Positions 28,161-38,140 of a stretch of DNA of 64,000 nt are shown in pieces. The DNA comes from Enhydrobacter aerosaccus. GTDB lineage: Bacteria > Pseudomonadota > Alphaproteobacteria > Reyranellales > Reyranellaceae. Both the position numbers and the translations under genes were made by a program. The notes below the pieces were generated by a model. That model did no database searches, had not been told where the DNA came from, and saw only the letters and a list, made by a program, of their open reading frames with translations. Position 1 is the stretch's first letter; each line of letters begins with the position of its first letter. The stretch spans positions 248,001 through 312,000 of the forward strand of contig NZ_FUWJ01000001.1 of assembly GCF_900167455.1 (NCBI RefSeq), in the 5' to 3' direction.

Positions 28161-30007
28161 CACGACACCAGGATCGTCCGGAACATGCCGGCGTCCATGT
28201 GGAAGAGCAGATGGCAGTGGAAGGCCCAGTGGCCCGGCATGTCGGCGGTGAAGACGAAGCTCAGCCGTTCGGCCGGTTTGACGCGGATCGTGTGCTTCAG
28301 CGGCAGACGATCGCCTTGGCCGTTCTCGAGCTCGAACAGATAGCCGTGCAGATGGATGGGATGTTCCATCATCGTGTCGTTGATCAGCACGAAGCGGATG
28401 CGTTCGCCCCGCGCGACGCGGATCGGGCCGGCCTGCGAGAATTTCCTGCCGTCGAAGCCCCACATGTAACGCTGCATGTTGCCGGTGAGATGGAACTCGA
28501 GCGCGCGCGTCGGCGGAGCACTGCTCGGGACCGGATGTAACGCTCGCAGATCGCGGTAGGTCAGCGTCCGGCGGCCGTTGCCGTCGAGACCAATGCCCGC
28601 TTCGCCCAGGCGGTCGCGTGTCTGCATCGCGACATTGTCGACGCTGGGCTGACCGGCGAGAGAGGCGGGATCGATGCCATCGGCGTTGCTGGTCGGGACG
28701 GTATCCGACGACGGCGCGACGGGTGCGGCCGCGGCCATCATCGCCATATGCTGCTTCAGCTCCTCGGGGCTCATATGGCTCATGTCCATGTGACTCATGT
28801 CCATGGCCGGTGCGGATTTGGCACCGCCGGCATCATGACCGGCATGGCCAGAACCCGACATCGCGTGATCCATGCCCCCCATTCCCATATCGACCATACT
28901 GAGCTGGGGCCGCGGATCGAGCGGCGGGATCGGTGCCGCCAGGCCTTCGCGTACGCAGAGCGTCCCGCGCGCATAGCCGCTGCGGTCCATCGCCTGGGCA
29001 AAGATCGTATAGGCGTCCTGCATCGGGGTGACGATCACGTCGTAGGTTTCGGCGACGCCGATGCGAAACTCCTCGATCTCGATCGGCTCGACATCGGAGC
29101 CGTCGGCCTGCACCACGGTCATCGCAAGGCCCGGAATGCGGATGTCGAAGGTACTCATCGACGAGCCGTTGATGAAGCGCAGCCGCACGCGCTCGCCGCG
29201 GCGGAACAGACCCGTCCAGTTTGCCGCCGGTGGCCGACCGTTCATGAGGAAGGTGTAGGTGGCGCCCGACACATCCATCAGATCGGTCGGGCTCATGCGC
29301 ATCTGGCCCCACATCATCCGATCGTCGATGGTGGCTCCCAGACCGTCGCGTCGCGCATCCTTGATGAAGGTGCCGAGCGTGCGCTGACCGTAATTGTAGT
29401 AGTCGCTCTGCTGCTTGAGGTTGGACACGACGGTCATCGGGTCGTCGTCGGTCCAGTCCGAGAGCATGACGACATAATCGCGCTGATAGCTGTAGGGCTC
29501 CGGCCGTCGCGGTTCGAGGATCAGCGGGCCATAGAGGCCGGTCTGCTCCTGCATGCCGCTGTGGCTGTGGTACCAGTAGGTCCCGGCCTGTCGGATCGGG
29601 AAGCGGTAGGCGAAAGTCTGGCCCGGCATGATGCCGCGAAAGGTGAGGCCTGGGACGCCATCCATCGCATTGGGCAGGATCAGCCCGTGCCAATGGATCG
29701 AGGTCGGTTCGGACAGGCGATTGGTGACGTTCAGGGTCACTGTGTCGCCTTCGCGGAAGCGCAGGATTGGCGCCGGAACCGAACCGTTCACGGTCGTCGC
29801 CGTCCGCGCGCGGCCCGTGAAGTTGACCGCCGTGCTGGCGACCACGAGGTCGAAGCGATCGCCGGTCAGTGTCGTCGGGCCTGGTGCATAGTCAGCGGCG
29901 TGGCCGCGCGAGGCTCCCACGGAAGCGAGGCCGGCCGTCAGGGCCAGCCCCTCGACGAAGCGGCGGCGGCCGAGCCTTGGGCCTGGATTGGATGCGGTGT
30001 CTTTCAT
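28160..30007 (-). CDS. copA: Copper resistance multicopper oxidase CopA
   Basis: A 615-residue periplasmic enzyme with a Tat signal (LGRRRFVEGLALTAGLAS). Three cupredoxin domains show the copper-site motifs IHWHGLILP, TYWYHSHSG, HPIHLHGYLFE and HCHLLFHMDAGMF. A Met/His-rich insert at about residues 390-450 (MDHAMSGSGHAGHD, MDMSHMDMSHM) probably binds Cu(I). It oxidises Cu(I) to less harmful Cu(II). The start MKDTASNPG is chosen because the Tat motif follows directly. It lies 61 nt after the ECF sigma gene. Confidence 0.95.
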   Translation of the reverse strand: MKDTASNPGPRLGRRRFVEGLALTAGLASVGASRGHAADYAPGPTTLTGDRFDLVVASTAVNFTGRARTATTVNGSVPAPILRFREGDTVTLNVTNRLSEPTSIHWHGLILPNAMDGVPGLTFRGIMPGQTFAYRFPIRQAGTYWYHSHSGMQEQTGLYGPLILEPRRPEPYSYQRDYVVMLSDWTDDDPMTVVSNLKQQSDYYNYGQRTLGTFIKDARRDGLGATIDDRMMWGQMRMSPTDLMDVSGATYTFLMNGRPPAANWTGLFRRGERVRLRFINGSSMSTFDIRIPGLAMTVVQADGSDVEPIEIEEFRIGVAETYDVIVTPMQDAYTIFAQAMDRSGYARGTLCVREGLAAPIPPLDPRPQLSMVDMGMGGMDHAMSGSGHAGHDAGGAKSAPAMDMSHMDMSHMSPEELKQHMAMMAAAAPVAPSSDTVPTSNADGIDPASLAGQPSVDNVAMQTRDRLGEAGIGLDGNGRRTLTYRDLRALHPVPSSAPPTRALEFHLTGNMQRYMWGFDGRKFSQAGPIRVARGERIRFVLINDTMMEHPIHLHGYLFELENGQGDRLPLKHTIRVKPAERLSFVFTADMPGHWAFHCHLLFHMDAGMFRTILVS

Positions 30008-30068
30008 GGCGACCTGTGGCCGGAGGGCGTGAGCTTGGTTTGGATACGCGCCACGCGGCGGCATCCCT

Positions 30069-30641
30069 CTATCCCTGCGCCAGCATAGCCTGGAGTCTCT
30101 GCCGTGCACGGGCCAGGCGCATTTCGATGGCCTTGGGGGTCGTCTTCAGCACCTCGGCCGCTTCCTTGTGCGAAAGGCCGCTGACTGTCGTCAGCAGCAG
30201 CGGCTCCTTGTAAAGGCCGGGCAGTGCCGCGATTGCCCGATCGAGCCGGGCGAGGCGATCCGCCAGAGCCGCTTCATCCTCACGCGCCTGGTCCTGTCGG
30301 GCGGTGGTCGGCTCGATGTCCGGCTGCTCGAGAAGAAAGGCCCGCATCACGAGACGACGCACTTTCTGGCGACGGGCCGAATCGCGGCATTTGTTGAGGG
30401 CGATGGTGCGCAGCCAAGGGAGAAAGGGCCGCTCAGGATCATATCGGCGCAACGCCAGCCAGGCCGACACGAAGCTCTCCTGCAACACATCGTAGCCCTC
30501 CTCGGCCGACCCCATGTAACGCCGTACGAAAGCGAACAGCCCGTCCTTGTGGCGACGTACGAGCGCATCGAAGGCCGCGCGCTCTCCGTCACGTGCGCGT
30601 GCGGCGAGCGCCTCGTCGCTTTCAGGGAGTGGCAAGGTCAC
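30069..30641 (-). CDS. ECF sigma factor, CnrH-like
   Basis: A 190-residue sigma-70 family protein with region 2 (AFDALVRRHKDGLFAFVRRYM, DVLQESFVSAWLAL, FLPWLRTIALNKCRD) and region 4 (LPGLYKEPLLLTTVSGLSHKEAAEVL). It overlaps the upstream sensor gene by ATGA and is followed by copA. Together with the two upstream genes this matches the cnrYXH order of Cupriavidus metallidurans, where CnrH drives nickel/cobalt efflux genes. Here the likely target is copAB and perhaps the divergent genes. Confidence 0.9.
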   Translation of the reverse strand: MTLPLPESDEALAARARDGERAAFDALVRRHKDGLFAFVRRYMGSAEEGYDVLQESFVSAWLALRRYDPERPFLPWLRTIALNKCRDSARRQKVRRLVMRAFLLEQPDIEPTTARQDQAREDEAALADRLARLDRAIAALPGLYKEPLLLTTVSGLSHKEAAEVLKTTPKAIEMRLARARQRLQAMLAQG

Positions 30642-31081
30642 GAAGGCGGCAGGCCCAGCGCCTTGGACACCTGCCGGTCGAAGGCAGCCGCCTGGGAAGG
30701 ATCGAGCAGCGCGCGAATTGCCAGCACATGCTCGATGGTCCTCTCCTGAAGCTTGCTCATCGCCGCATGCAGGCGCGCGACCGCCTGCCGCGCCGGCTCG
30801 TCATAGCTGTGACGTTGGCTGAGCGCCTCGGCCAGATCCTTGTTGGCGGCGCGCATTTCGGCCTGGAGATCGGACCGCTGCACGGCGAAAGCGGCTTCCA
30901 GCGTATGGATCTGGCGATCCTGCTCGGAAGTCAGGTTCAAGTCGCGATGGATGGCAATATCGAGGTCGGTCACCTCGGGCGCATGGCTCAGACCATAGCG
31001 AGCGCCGGCCCAGCCAGCGACGCCGGCTGCGGCCACGGTCACCAGCAGCATGACCACAAAGGTCCGCCACGGGCTCTTCAT
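30638..31081 (-). CDS. Periplasmic metal sensor, CnrX-like
   Basis: A 147-residue protein with one N-terminal membrane anchor (FVVMLLVTVAAAGVAGW) and an all-helical periplasmic domain of the Spy/CpxP/CnrX type (RDLNLTSEQDRQIHTLEAAF; LHAAMSKLQERTIEHVLAIRALLDPSQAAAF). CnrX-type proteins sense metal and release the membrane-bound anti-sigma factor. Potential ligands include His33, His45, His-containing RHSYDEP and Met residues. It overlaps its neighbours by ATGA on both sides. Confidence 0.82.
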   Translation of the reverse strand: MKSPWRTFVVMLLVTVAAAGVAGWAGARYGLSHAPEVTDLDIAIHRDLNLTSEQDRQIHTLEAAFAVQRSDLQAEMRAANKDLAEALSQRHSYDEPARQAVARLHAAMSKLQERTIEHVLAIRALLDPSQAAAFDRQVSKALGLPPS

Positions 31082-31359
31082 CGATGCGCCCCGAACAGCA
31101 GGGTCGAGGGCGCGAACTGTTCACCCGGCACCAGAAGCCGGGCCTGATGCGGATCGGCCTGGCGGGCGACGGCAAAGCCCGCGCTGGCGCTGCCGGCGAC
31201 GGCCACGGCCATCATCACACCCTGCCAGACTGCGATCCGGCGCGTGGTGTTCCGGCGGGTCCGCAGAAGGCCTTCTCGGCGCCAGACATCGGCTTCCAGG
31301 GCGCCGAGATCGGCCCGGTGGTCCCGCTCGACCAATTTCCGAATGTCGTCGTCAATCAT
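31078..31359 (-). CDS. Membrane anti-sigma factor, CnrY-like
   Basis: A 93-residue protein: a cytoplasmic N-terminal helix pair (MIDDDIRKLVERDHRADLGA), one membrane span (VWQGVMMAVAVAGSASAGFAV) and a short periplasmic tail. This is the layout of CnrY/NccY, which clamp CnrH-type sigma factors. The start at 31359 has GAGGAA upstream; the frame extends further but without coding character. It is the first gene of the Y-X-H-copA-copB unit. The assignment rests mainly on layout and gene order. Confidence 0.75.
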   Translation of the reverse strand: MIDDDIRKLVERDHRADLGALEADVWRREGLLRTRRNTTRRIAVWQGVMMAVAVAGSASAGFAVARQADPHQARLLVPGEQFAPSTLLFGAHR

Positions 31360-31477
31360 GCAAGGTTCCTCGATCAATCCGCTCTTTGAATACGCATTAG
31401 CGGAGTGCAACCCTCCGGGAGGGATGGCGGCATGTTGTGCGTATCAGCTTGCAATGGAGGCCGGAAAGGACCGATTC
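31360..31477. promoter_or_regulatory. Divergent promoter region of the metal-resistance island
   Basis: 118 nt lie between the CnrY-like gene and the cytochrome gene. It contains the palindrome CCCTCCGGGAGGG (31411-31423), a candidate operator. An ECF-type promoter is expected here, but no motif could be fixed without comparison. Confidence 0.4.
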
Positions 31478-32062
31478 ATGCCGCCAAGCCGAAGCCTAGC
31501 GCGCCTGCGGAACGGGTTGATCGTCACAGCCGCATGTCTGGGCGGCCTTTGGCTCCTGATTTACGGCGGCGCCTACGATGTCGGCGCCGATGCGCCCCAT
31601 TACGAGCTTGTTTCGTGGCTGCTCGGTATTATTCGGCAGCGATCCATCGCCGTCCGGTCGGCGGACATCGCGCTGCCCGCGGACCTTGGCGATCCCCAAC
31701 GTCTTGCCCAGGGAGCGGCCCTTTACGGAGAAATGTGCAGCGGTTGCCACCTCGCCCCAGGCATGGAGCCCAGCGAGATCAGTCAAGGCCTCTATCCTCG
31801 CGCACCGGATTTCCGTCAAGGAACCGGCCTCAGGCCGCAACAGGCATTCTGGGTGATCAAGCACGGCGTGAAGATGAGCGGCATGGCCGCATGGGGTGTC
31901 ACCCATAGCGACGAACTCATCTGGGATATGGTGGCGTTCCTCGGCAAGCTTCCGTCGTTTTCCGCGACAGATTACCGGGCAGCAATCGGGAATGCGGCAG
32001 AAGAGCATGAGCACGCCATGCATTCGACAGGACGGAGCGCTCCCGGCGAGAGCCGGCAATGA
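31478..32062 (+). CDS. Membrane-anchored c-type cytochrome
   Basis: A 194-residue protein with an N-terminal anchor (RLRNGLIVTAACLGGLWLLIY) and one haem site, CSGCH, near residue 87. Met in HGVKMSGMAAW is the likely sixth ligand. The domain resembles the cbb3-type class I cytochrome fold. The start at 31478 follows AAGGA; upstream ATG codons exist. It is divergent from the CnrYXH-copAB unit, so it may share control and accept or donate electrons in periplasmic copper handling; that is an inference. Confidence 0.82.
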   Translation: MPPSRSLARLRNGLIVTAACLGGLWLLIYGGAYDVGADAPHYELVSWLLGIIRQRSIAVRSADIALPADLGDPQRLAQGAALYGEMCSGCHLAPGMEPSEISQGLYPRAPDFRQGTGLRPQQAFWVIKHGVKMSGMAAWGVTHSDELIWDMVAFLGKLPSFSATDYRAAIGNAAEEHEHAMHSTGRSAPGESRQ

Positions 32063-32189
32063 CGCCGAGCGTCTCCTCGACGATCCGATCGCGCATAGAT
32101 CAAGCGCACGCATCCTCTGACGGGTTGATGCAGGTCATAGGCTTTTACAGTCGCCGTTCGATTATTGGATGGTCGAGAAGGAGGACATC

Positions 32190-32783
32190 ATGACCATACG
32201 TTCTTCCGCCAGTCTTGCCGCTTTGGCGATCGCTCTCGCCGTTCTCGCGGGAGGTCCTTCGACCTTCGCCCAAACGTCGCCTCCGGCTGCTCCCGCCAAT
32301 CAGGATCACAGCATGCATCATCCCGATGCCAAGCCTGACGCCAAGTCCGATGGTAAGGCCGATGGCATGGGCATGATGGGGCAGGGCGGCATGATGCGGT
32401 CCGACATGATGCAAATGATGCGAAACATGATGACCATGATGAGCGCCGAGAGCGGCATGATGACGTCGCATGTCGAGGGCCGCATCGCCGAACTCAAATC
32501 GCAGCTCAAGATCACCGATGCGCAGATGCCGCAATGGAACCGATTCGCCGATGCGATGCGAGCTGCGGGCAAGTCGATGGGCGATATGCACCAGCAGATG
32601 ATGGCGGCACGCACCGGCAAGCCCCTTCCGGAGCGGCTGGCGCTGCAGGAGAAGGCAATCACCGCCCACCTCGCCGCGTTGAAGACCCTGGAAGAGGCGC
32701 TGCAGCCGCTCTATGCGTCGTTCAGCGATGAGCAGAAGAAGATCGCCGACGGCATCATGATCGGACCGATGGGCATGATGTAG
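32190..32783 (+). CDS. Met-rich periplasmic Spy/CpxP-like protein
   Basis: A 197-residue protein with a signal peptide (LAALAIALAVLAGG..FAQ), a low-complexity His/Asp/Lys/Met stretch (HSMHHPDAKPDAKSDGK, then MGMMGQGGMM and MMQMMRNMMTMM) and a helical LTxxQ-type domain (LKITDAQMPQWNRFADAM; LPERLALQEKAITAHLAALK). The Met clusters suggest Cu(I) or Ag(I) binding. AAGGAGGACATC gives a strong ribosome site at 32190. It lies downstream of the cytochrome gene in the same orientation. Confidence 0.82.
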   Translation: MTIRSSASLAALAIALAVLAGGPSTFAQTSPPAAPANQDHSMHHPDAKPDAKSDGKADGMGMMGQGGMMRSDMMQMMRNMMTMMSAESGMMTSHVEGRIAELKSQLKITDAQMPQWNRFADAMRAAGKSMGDMHQQMMAARTGKPLPERLALQEKAITAHLAALKTLEEALQPLYASFSDEQKKIADGIMIGPMGMM

Positions 32784-32837
32784 TCGGCGGGGCATAAACG
32801 GAAGTGGCCCTGGCCGAGGCCTCGCTGTCAGACGGCG

Positions 32838-34217
32838 CTATCGCCGCGCCGAGAACCGGGCGACGCTGACGATGGCGCCGACGATCGCGAAGCCGCAGGC
32901 GATTTCGAGGCAGAGGATGGTCGCGCCCTGGGCGGAGAGCGAGAAGATCACCGTCACCAGCGCCGAGCCGATGCACCAGCCGAGCGTGCGCGCGACCGCC
33001 AGCATGCCGCCGGCCGCACCCGAGCGCGAGACCGGACCGGCCGTCATGACGGTGGCGTTGTTGGGTGTCTGGTAGAAGCCGAAGCCGATACCGCAGATCG
33101 CCATGCGCCAGGCGATGTCGAGATCCGACGGCTGGGTCGGCATTGTCGCCAGCAGCAGCAGGCCGGTGGCGAGGATCGCCAGTCCGATGCTGCTCAGCAG
33201 CGCGGCCGGATAGCGCCGCACCAGCCGGCCCGCCAGCGGGGCGGCGAAGAAGATCAGGGCCGGCCATGGCGTGACCAGGAAGCCGGTCTCGGTCTGCGAC
33301 CGGTGCATCACCGTCTCGAACAGGAAGGGCAGCGAGACATAGGCGAGGATCTGCGCGATGTAGGCGCAGGTCGAGGTCGCCAGCGACAGCGACATCAGGG
33401 GAATCCGCAGCAGGTCGAGCGGCAGCAGCGCGTTGGTTCGTCCGCTCTGGTGCCATACCAGCGCCGCCCCGCAGGCGAGGCCGGCCGCCATCTCGCCGAT
33501 CGCCAGCGTCCGTTCGCTGCTGCCGAGCGAATCGACGCCGATCAGCAGCAAGCTGAGGGCGGCGGCGCTCAGCAGGGCGGCGGCATAGTCGAACGGGCGT
33601 GGATACGGCCGTCCGGGACGGGCCAGCGACAGGAACAGCGGGACCGCCACGATGCCGATCGGCACATTGACCAGGAACAGCCACGGCCAGGTGGCGACCG
33701 AGAGGATCAGCGAGGCGATGGTGGGGCCAAGCGCGCCGCCCGCCGCGACGCACAGCGCGATCATGGCGAGGCCGCTGCCGATCAGGCGGCGGGGATAGAT
33801 GTCGCGCACCACCGCCGGGCCGATGGCGGCGATGCAAGCGCAGCCCGCGCCCTGGACGAAGCGCGCCAGGATCAGGATCGGCAGGGTGGGCGACAGCGCG
33901 CAGGCGAGCGAGGACAGGGTGAAGAGGATGAGGCCGAAGGCATAGACCCGCTTCAGGCCGAGAATTTCGCCCAGCGCGGCGGCGGGCAGCAGGCAGACCA
34001 CCGAGCCGAGCTGGTAGATGTTCACCACCCACACCGTGGCCGCGTCGCTGGCCCCGAGATCGCGCGCCATGGTGGGCAGGGCGATGTTGGCGATCGCGCC
34101 GTCGATGCTCATCAGCGCCACGCCGCAGAGCACGCAGGCCAGTACCCAGTAGCGCCGTGGCGGCGGCAGGCCCTCGTTCTCCTCGACGGGCACGGCGGCG
34201 ACGGCAGCGGTACTCAT
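32838..34217 (-). CDS. MFS drug-resistance transporter (DHA2 type)
   Basis: A 459-residue membrane protein with about 14 predicted spans. The DHA2 landmarks are LMSIDGAIANIALPTMARDL (span 1), WVVNIYQLGSVVCLLP, ARFVQGAGCACIAAIGPAVVRDI (motif C region) and RPFDYAAALL. It is a proton-driven exporter of unknown substrate. It is convergent with the Met-rich protein gene and upstream of nothing regulatory that could be recognised. Confidence 0.9.
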   Translation of the reverse strand: MSTAAVAAVPVEENEGLPPPRRYWVLACVLCGVALMSIDGAIANIALPTMARDLGASDAATVWVVNIYQLGSVVCLLPAAALGEILGLKRVYAFGLILFTLSSLACALSPTLPILILARFVQGAGCACIAAIGPAVVRDIYPRRLIGSGLAMIALCVAAGGALGPTIASLILSVATWPWLFLVNVPIGIVAVPLFLSLARPGRPYPRPFDYAAALLSAAALSLLLIGVDSLGSSERTLAIGEMAAGLACGAALVWHQSGRTNALLPLDLLRIPLMSLSLATSTCAYIAQILAYVSLPFLFETVMHRSQTETGFLVTPWPALIFFAAPLAGRLVRRYPAALLSSIGLAILATGLLLLATMPTQPSDLDIAWRMAICGIGFGFYQTPNNATVMTAGPVSRSGAAGGMLAVARTLGWCIGSALVTVIFSLSAQGATILCLEIACGFAIVGAIVSVARFSARR

Positions 34218-34253
34218 GACGCGACTCTCTCGGAAATGACGACGGCCGGCAGA

Positions 34254-34287
34254 AACGAAAACGGCCGACCCTTCGCAGAGTCGGCCG
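34254..34287 (-). terminator. Intrinsic terminator of the aminotransferase gene
   Basis: On the minus strand CGGCCGAC-TCTGCGAAGG-GTCGGCCG is followed by TTTTCGTTTC. It lies 24 nt after the aminotransferase stop and 37 nt before the MFS start. Confidence 0.75.
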
Positions 34288-34310
34288 CTGCTTGTCGCAG
34301 TATTTGGAGA

Positions 34311-35615
<1,305 letters not shown>

Positions 35616-35642
35616 CTATCGTCGCTAGGGCTTGTGGCTCCG

Positions 35643-36191
35643 ATGCCGTCGCGATTGCGCCCGGCGGTCCGGCCGGGCGATAGTCCGGCGGCTGCTGCCG
35701 CCCGGGAAGACGTAAAATTGACAGTGTTGCTTGCACCGTTGCGTATGTTGGTTTCGCCGTTCGCCATTGCGGCCATCAACTTCCTCATCCTTTTCCTGAT
35801 GGTCCTGTCGATCGTCGATGTCGCCAAGAGCATAGCTTTGCGGGCCAACCCCGATGAGCTCGTCAACATCATGACGACTGTTTCCTCGATCATGATCGGA
35901 TGGGGCGTCGCCCTGGAGGAGCGCGAGGTGATCCGCAGGGTCGCCGGCATGAAGGGGCGGCCCGACGAGAAGGCCCAAGCCTTGATCGACAGCCAGTGCC
36001 ATTCCTTCGGCGTGGCCCAGCTCGTCCTCGGGCTGTTTTCGGATATCCCGGTCGCCATGATCAGCCTGCCGGACCGCATCATCAACGCGACTGGCATAGA
36101 GTACGAGCTGCTCTGGATGTCCGTGGCCCTGATCGCCGTCGCCGCCGTGGTCCAGATCCGGCATATCGTCCTGTTGCTGACGGGACGGTAG
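35643..36191 (+). CDS. Small membrane protein of unknown function
   Basis: A 182-residue frame with three membrane segments: INFLILFLMVLSIVDVAKSI, IMTTVSSIMIGWGVALEE and LLWMSVALIAVAAVVQI. Between spans two and three is a soluble loop (EREVIRRVAGMKGRPDEKAQ). The first 30 residues are low-complexity Pro/Ala, so the true start may be the later GTG or the ATG at 35747. No family was recognised. It is divergent from the aminotransferase. Confidence 0.55.
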   Translation: MPSRLRPAVRPGDSPAAAAAREDVKLTVLLAPLRMLVSPFAIAAINFLILFLMVLSIVDVAKSIALRANPDELVNIMTTVSSIMIGWGVALEEREVIRRVAGMKGRPDEKAQALIDSQCHSFGVAQLVLGLFSDIPVAMISLPDRIINATGIEYELLWMSVALIAVAAVVQIRHIVLLLTGR

Positions 36192-36324
36192 AGCGCGCCA
36201 TTCTGCGCCCTCCATCGATGGGCCTGGCGCGCGGTGCTAAGGACCATAATCCGCGGCGAGGCCGGGCGCCGCTATGATGAGACCATGTGCCGGACTCCGT
36301 TTCGGCGGAGCCCGATCCATTATA

Positions 36325-36345
36325 TTTCCATTTATTTAATGGAAA
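36325..36345 (-). terminator. Hairpin downstream of the transglutaminase-like gene
   Basis: TTTCCATT-TATTT-AATGGAAA is a perfect 8-bp AT-rich stem 5 nt beyond the stop codon of the minus-strand operon. There is no long U-tract, so termination strength is uncertain. Confidence 0.45.
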
Positions 36346-36349
36346 CGGC

Positions 36350-37168
36350 TCAGCCGACCAGCTTCACCTCGGCGTCGACCGTCATGCGGGCGTCGCCGAA
36401 CCCGATGCGGCGCCCGCTCACCGGGGCCGCGTCGTGATAGTCGAGCCCGATCGCCACGCGCAGGCTGTCGCCGCGCGGCGAGATGCCGTTGGCGGGATCG
36501 AAGCCGACCCAGTCGAGTCCCGGCACCCAAGCCTCCGCCCAGGAGTGGCTGGTGTGGCCGACATGCAGTTCGGGATCGTCGTTGCGCAGGTAGCCGCTGA
36601 CATAGCGGGCCGGCACGCCGAGCCGGCGGCAGCAGGCGATGAAGACATGGGCCGTGTCCTGCGCCACGCCGGCGCCTCGCGCCAGGGCCTCGATCGCGGT
36701 CGTATCGACGGTGGACACGCCCGTCTTGTAGGCCATGCGGTCCCGCACCCGCGCCATCAACTCGTGCAGGACCGATACGCGCTTGGTCGGGTCGATCACC
36801 CCATCTTGAAGGCCCGCGATCACGGGGTCGAAGCTCGCGTCGTGTCGGGCCATGCCGGTGTTGCGGAGCCAGAAGGGCGCCGGCAGCGTCGGCGTGTCGG
36901 CATAGCGAAGCCACTGGTCGGCACCGCTGTAGTCGTAGAGTCCGGTGACCACGATCTCCACGGCGCTGTGCTGGTGCGCGACCGAGAAGGTCGTGACCTG
37001 GTTGCCATGACCGTCGGTCCATTCCGAGCGCTTGCCCGGGCCATCGATGCGCCAGGAAATGATTCTTTGCCCGGTCGCGGGCTTCGGCGTCAGCCGGACA
37101 TCGTGGATCGAATGTCCGGAAGGCCGGTCGAACTCGAAGTGGGTGACGTGATGGACCGAGAGGCGCAT
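36350..37168 (-). CDS. Transglutaminase-like protein lacking the usual catalytic Cys
   Basis: A 272-residue protein with the bacterial transglutaminase layout: an N-terminal beta domain (MRLSVHHVTHFEFDRPSGHS), then the core. At the nucleophile position the sequence reads GAGVAQDTAHVFIACCRRLG, whereas the family usually has GVCQD; Ala replaces Cys. The His (HTSHSWAEAWV) and Asp (WVGFDPANG) are kept. It may be a binding-only domain, or a later Cys may serve. It ends the operon with the alpha-E and ATP-grasp genes, 3 nt after alpha-E. Confidence 0.85.
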   Translation of the reverse strand: MRLSVHHVTHFEFDRPSGHSIHDVRLTPKPATGQRIISWRIDGPGKRSEWTDGHGNQVTTFSVAHQHSAVEIVVTGLYDYSGADQWLRYADTPTLPAPFWLRNTGMARHDASFDPVIAGLQDGVIDPTKRVSVLHELMARVRDRMAYKTGVSTVDTTAIEALARGAGVAQDTAHVFIACCRRLGVPARYVSGYLRNDDPELHVGHTSHSWAEAWVPGLDWVGFDPANGISPRGDSLRVAIGLDYHDAAPVSGRRIGFGDARMTVDAEVKLVG

Positions 37169-37171
37169 GGA

Positions 37172-38140
37172 TCAGTCCAGCAGGAACTGGCGGCCGATTT
37201 CGTCCGACAGGGTGGCGATGTCGTCGCGCACGCCACCCAGGAACGCGTGCAGGCCCATCTGGAACACCTTGTCGATGCGGGCGTAGCGCAGGCGGGCATG
37301 CAGCTCGCCGGCCAGGCGATCGGCTTCGCCGTGCGTGCCGTAGATGTCGGCGAGCTCGCGCATGGAGAGATCGACCATCCAAAGGCAGTGATGAACGGAA
37401 CGCGGCACGTCGCGACGCAGCATCATCAGCTCGGCAATCTTCATCGGATCGAGCGAGCTGCGGAAGATGCGGCGATAGGTGCGCACGGCGCCGATGCAGG
37501 CCAGCACCTCGGACCAGGCGAAGTAGTCGAGGTTCTCGGCATGCGGGCTGCCGTCCGGCATCAGCCGATGATACTTCACGTCGAGAATGCGGGCGGTATT
37601 GTCGCCGCGCTCGAGGAACGCGCCGAGCTGGAAGAAATTGTAGGCTTCGTCGCGCAACAGCGTGACCTGCGCGGCGCCGAAGATCATCACCGCCTGCTTC
37701 TTCACCGATTCGATCAGGGCACCACGGTCGAGGCCGGCACGATCACCTCTCAGTTTCGCACTGAGTTCGAGCCACAGCCCGTTCAGGCTCTCCCACACAT
37801 CGACCGTGATGTTGTTGCGTTCCTCGCGGGCATTGCGCCGGGCCGAGCCGATGGAGCTCACGATCGAGGAGGGGTTGTTCTCGTCGAAGGCCAGGAAGTC
37901 GACGAGATCGGACAATTGCTTCTTGCCGGAGCCGTTCTGGCGCTGGGAATGGTTCTGGTTCTGGACCAGGCTGTGCCGGAACTCGTCCTCCATGCCGAAG
38001 ATCGCCACGACTGCCTCGGCTTCCTTGCCGCGGGACTGCAGCGCCATGCGTTGCGTCGCTTCGATCAGCCGTGCCGTGGTTTTCGCCCGCTGCAGGTAGC
38101 GGCCCATCCAGTAGAGATTCTTGGCGGTACTGGAGAGCAT
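37172..38140 (-). CDS. Alpha-E domain protein
   Basis: A 322-residue all-helical protein beginning MLSSTAKNLYWMGRYLQRAKTTARLIEA, the hallmark of alpha-E proteins, with a second helical half (AYNFFQLGAFLERGDNTARIL). It is always found with circularly permuted ATP-grasp and transglutaminase-like genes and is proposed to take part in peptide-tag synthesis or processing. It directly abuts the ATP-grasp gene with no gap. Confidence 0.92.
   Translation of the reverse strand: MLSSTAKNLYWMGRYLQRAKTTARLIEATQRMALQSRGKEAEAVVAIFGMEDEFRHSLVQNQNHSQRQNGSGKKQLSDLVDFLAFDENNPSSIVSSIGSARRNAREERNNITVDVWESLNGLWLELSAKLRGDRAGLDRGALIESVKKQAVMIFGAAQVTLLRDEAYNFFQLGAFLERGDNTARILDVKYHRLMPDGSPHAENLDYFAWSEVLACIGAVRTYRRIFRSSLDPMKIAELMMLRRDVPRSVHHCLWMVDLSMRELADIYGTHGEADRLAGELHARLRYARIDKVFQMGLHAFLGGVRDDIATLSDEIGRQFLLD

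Noticed and set aside
32120..32145. A TTGATGCAGGTCAT stretch resembling an Fnr/FixK box before the Met-rich protein gene
   Set aside because: Only the left half fits TTGAT-N4-ATCAA. The right half is GTCAT, so the match is too poor to claim.
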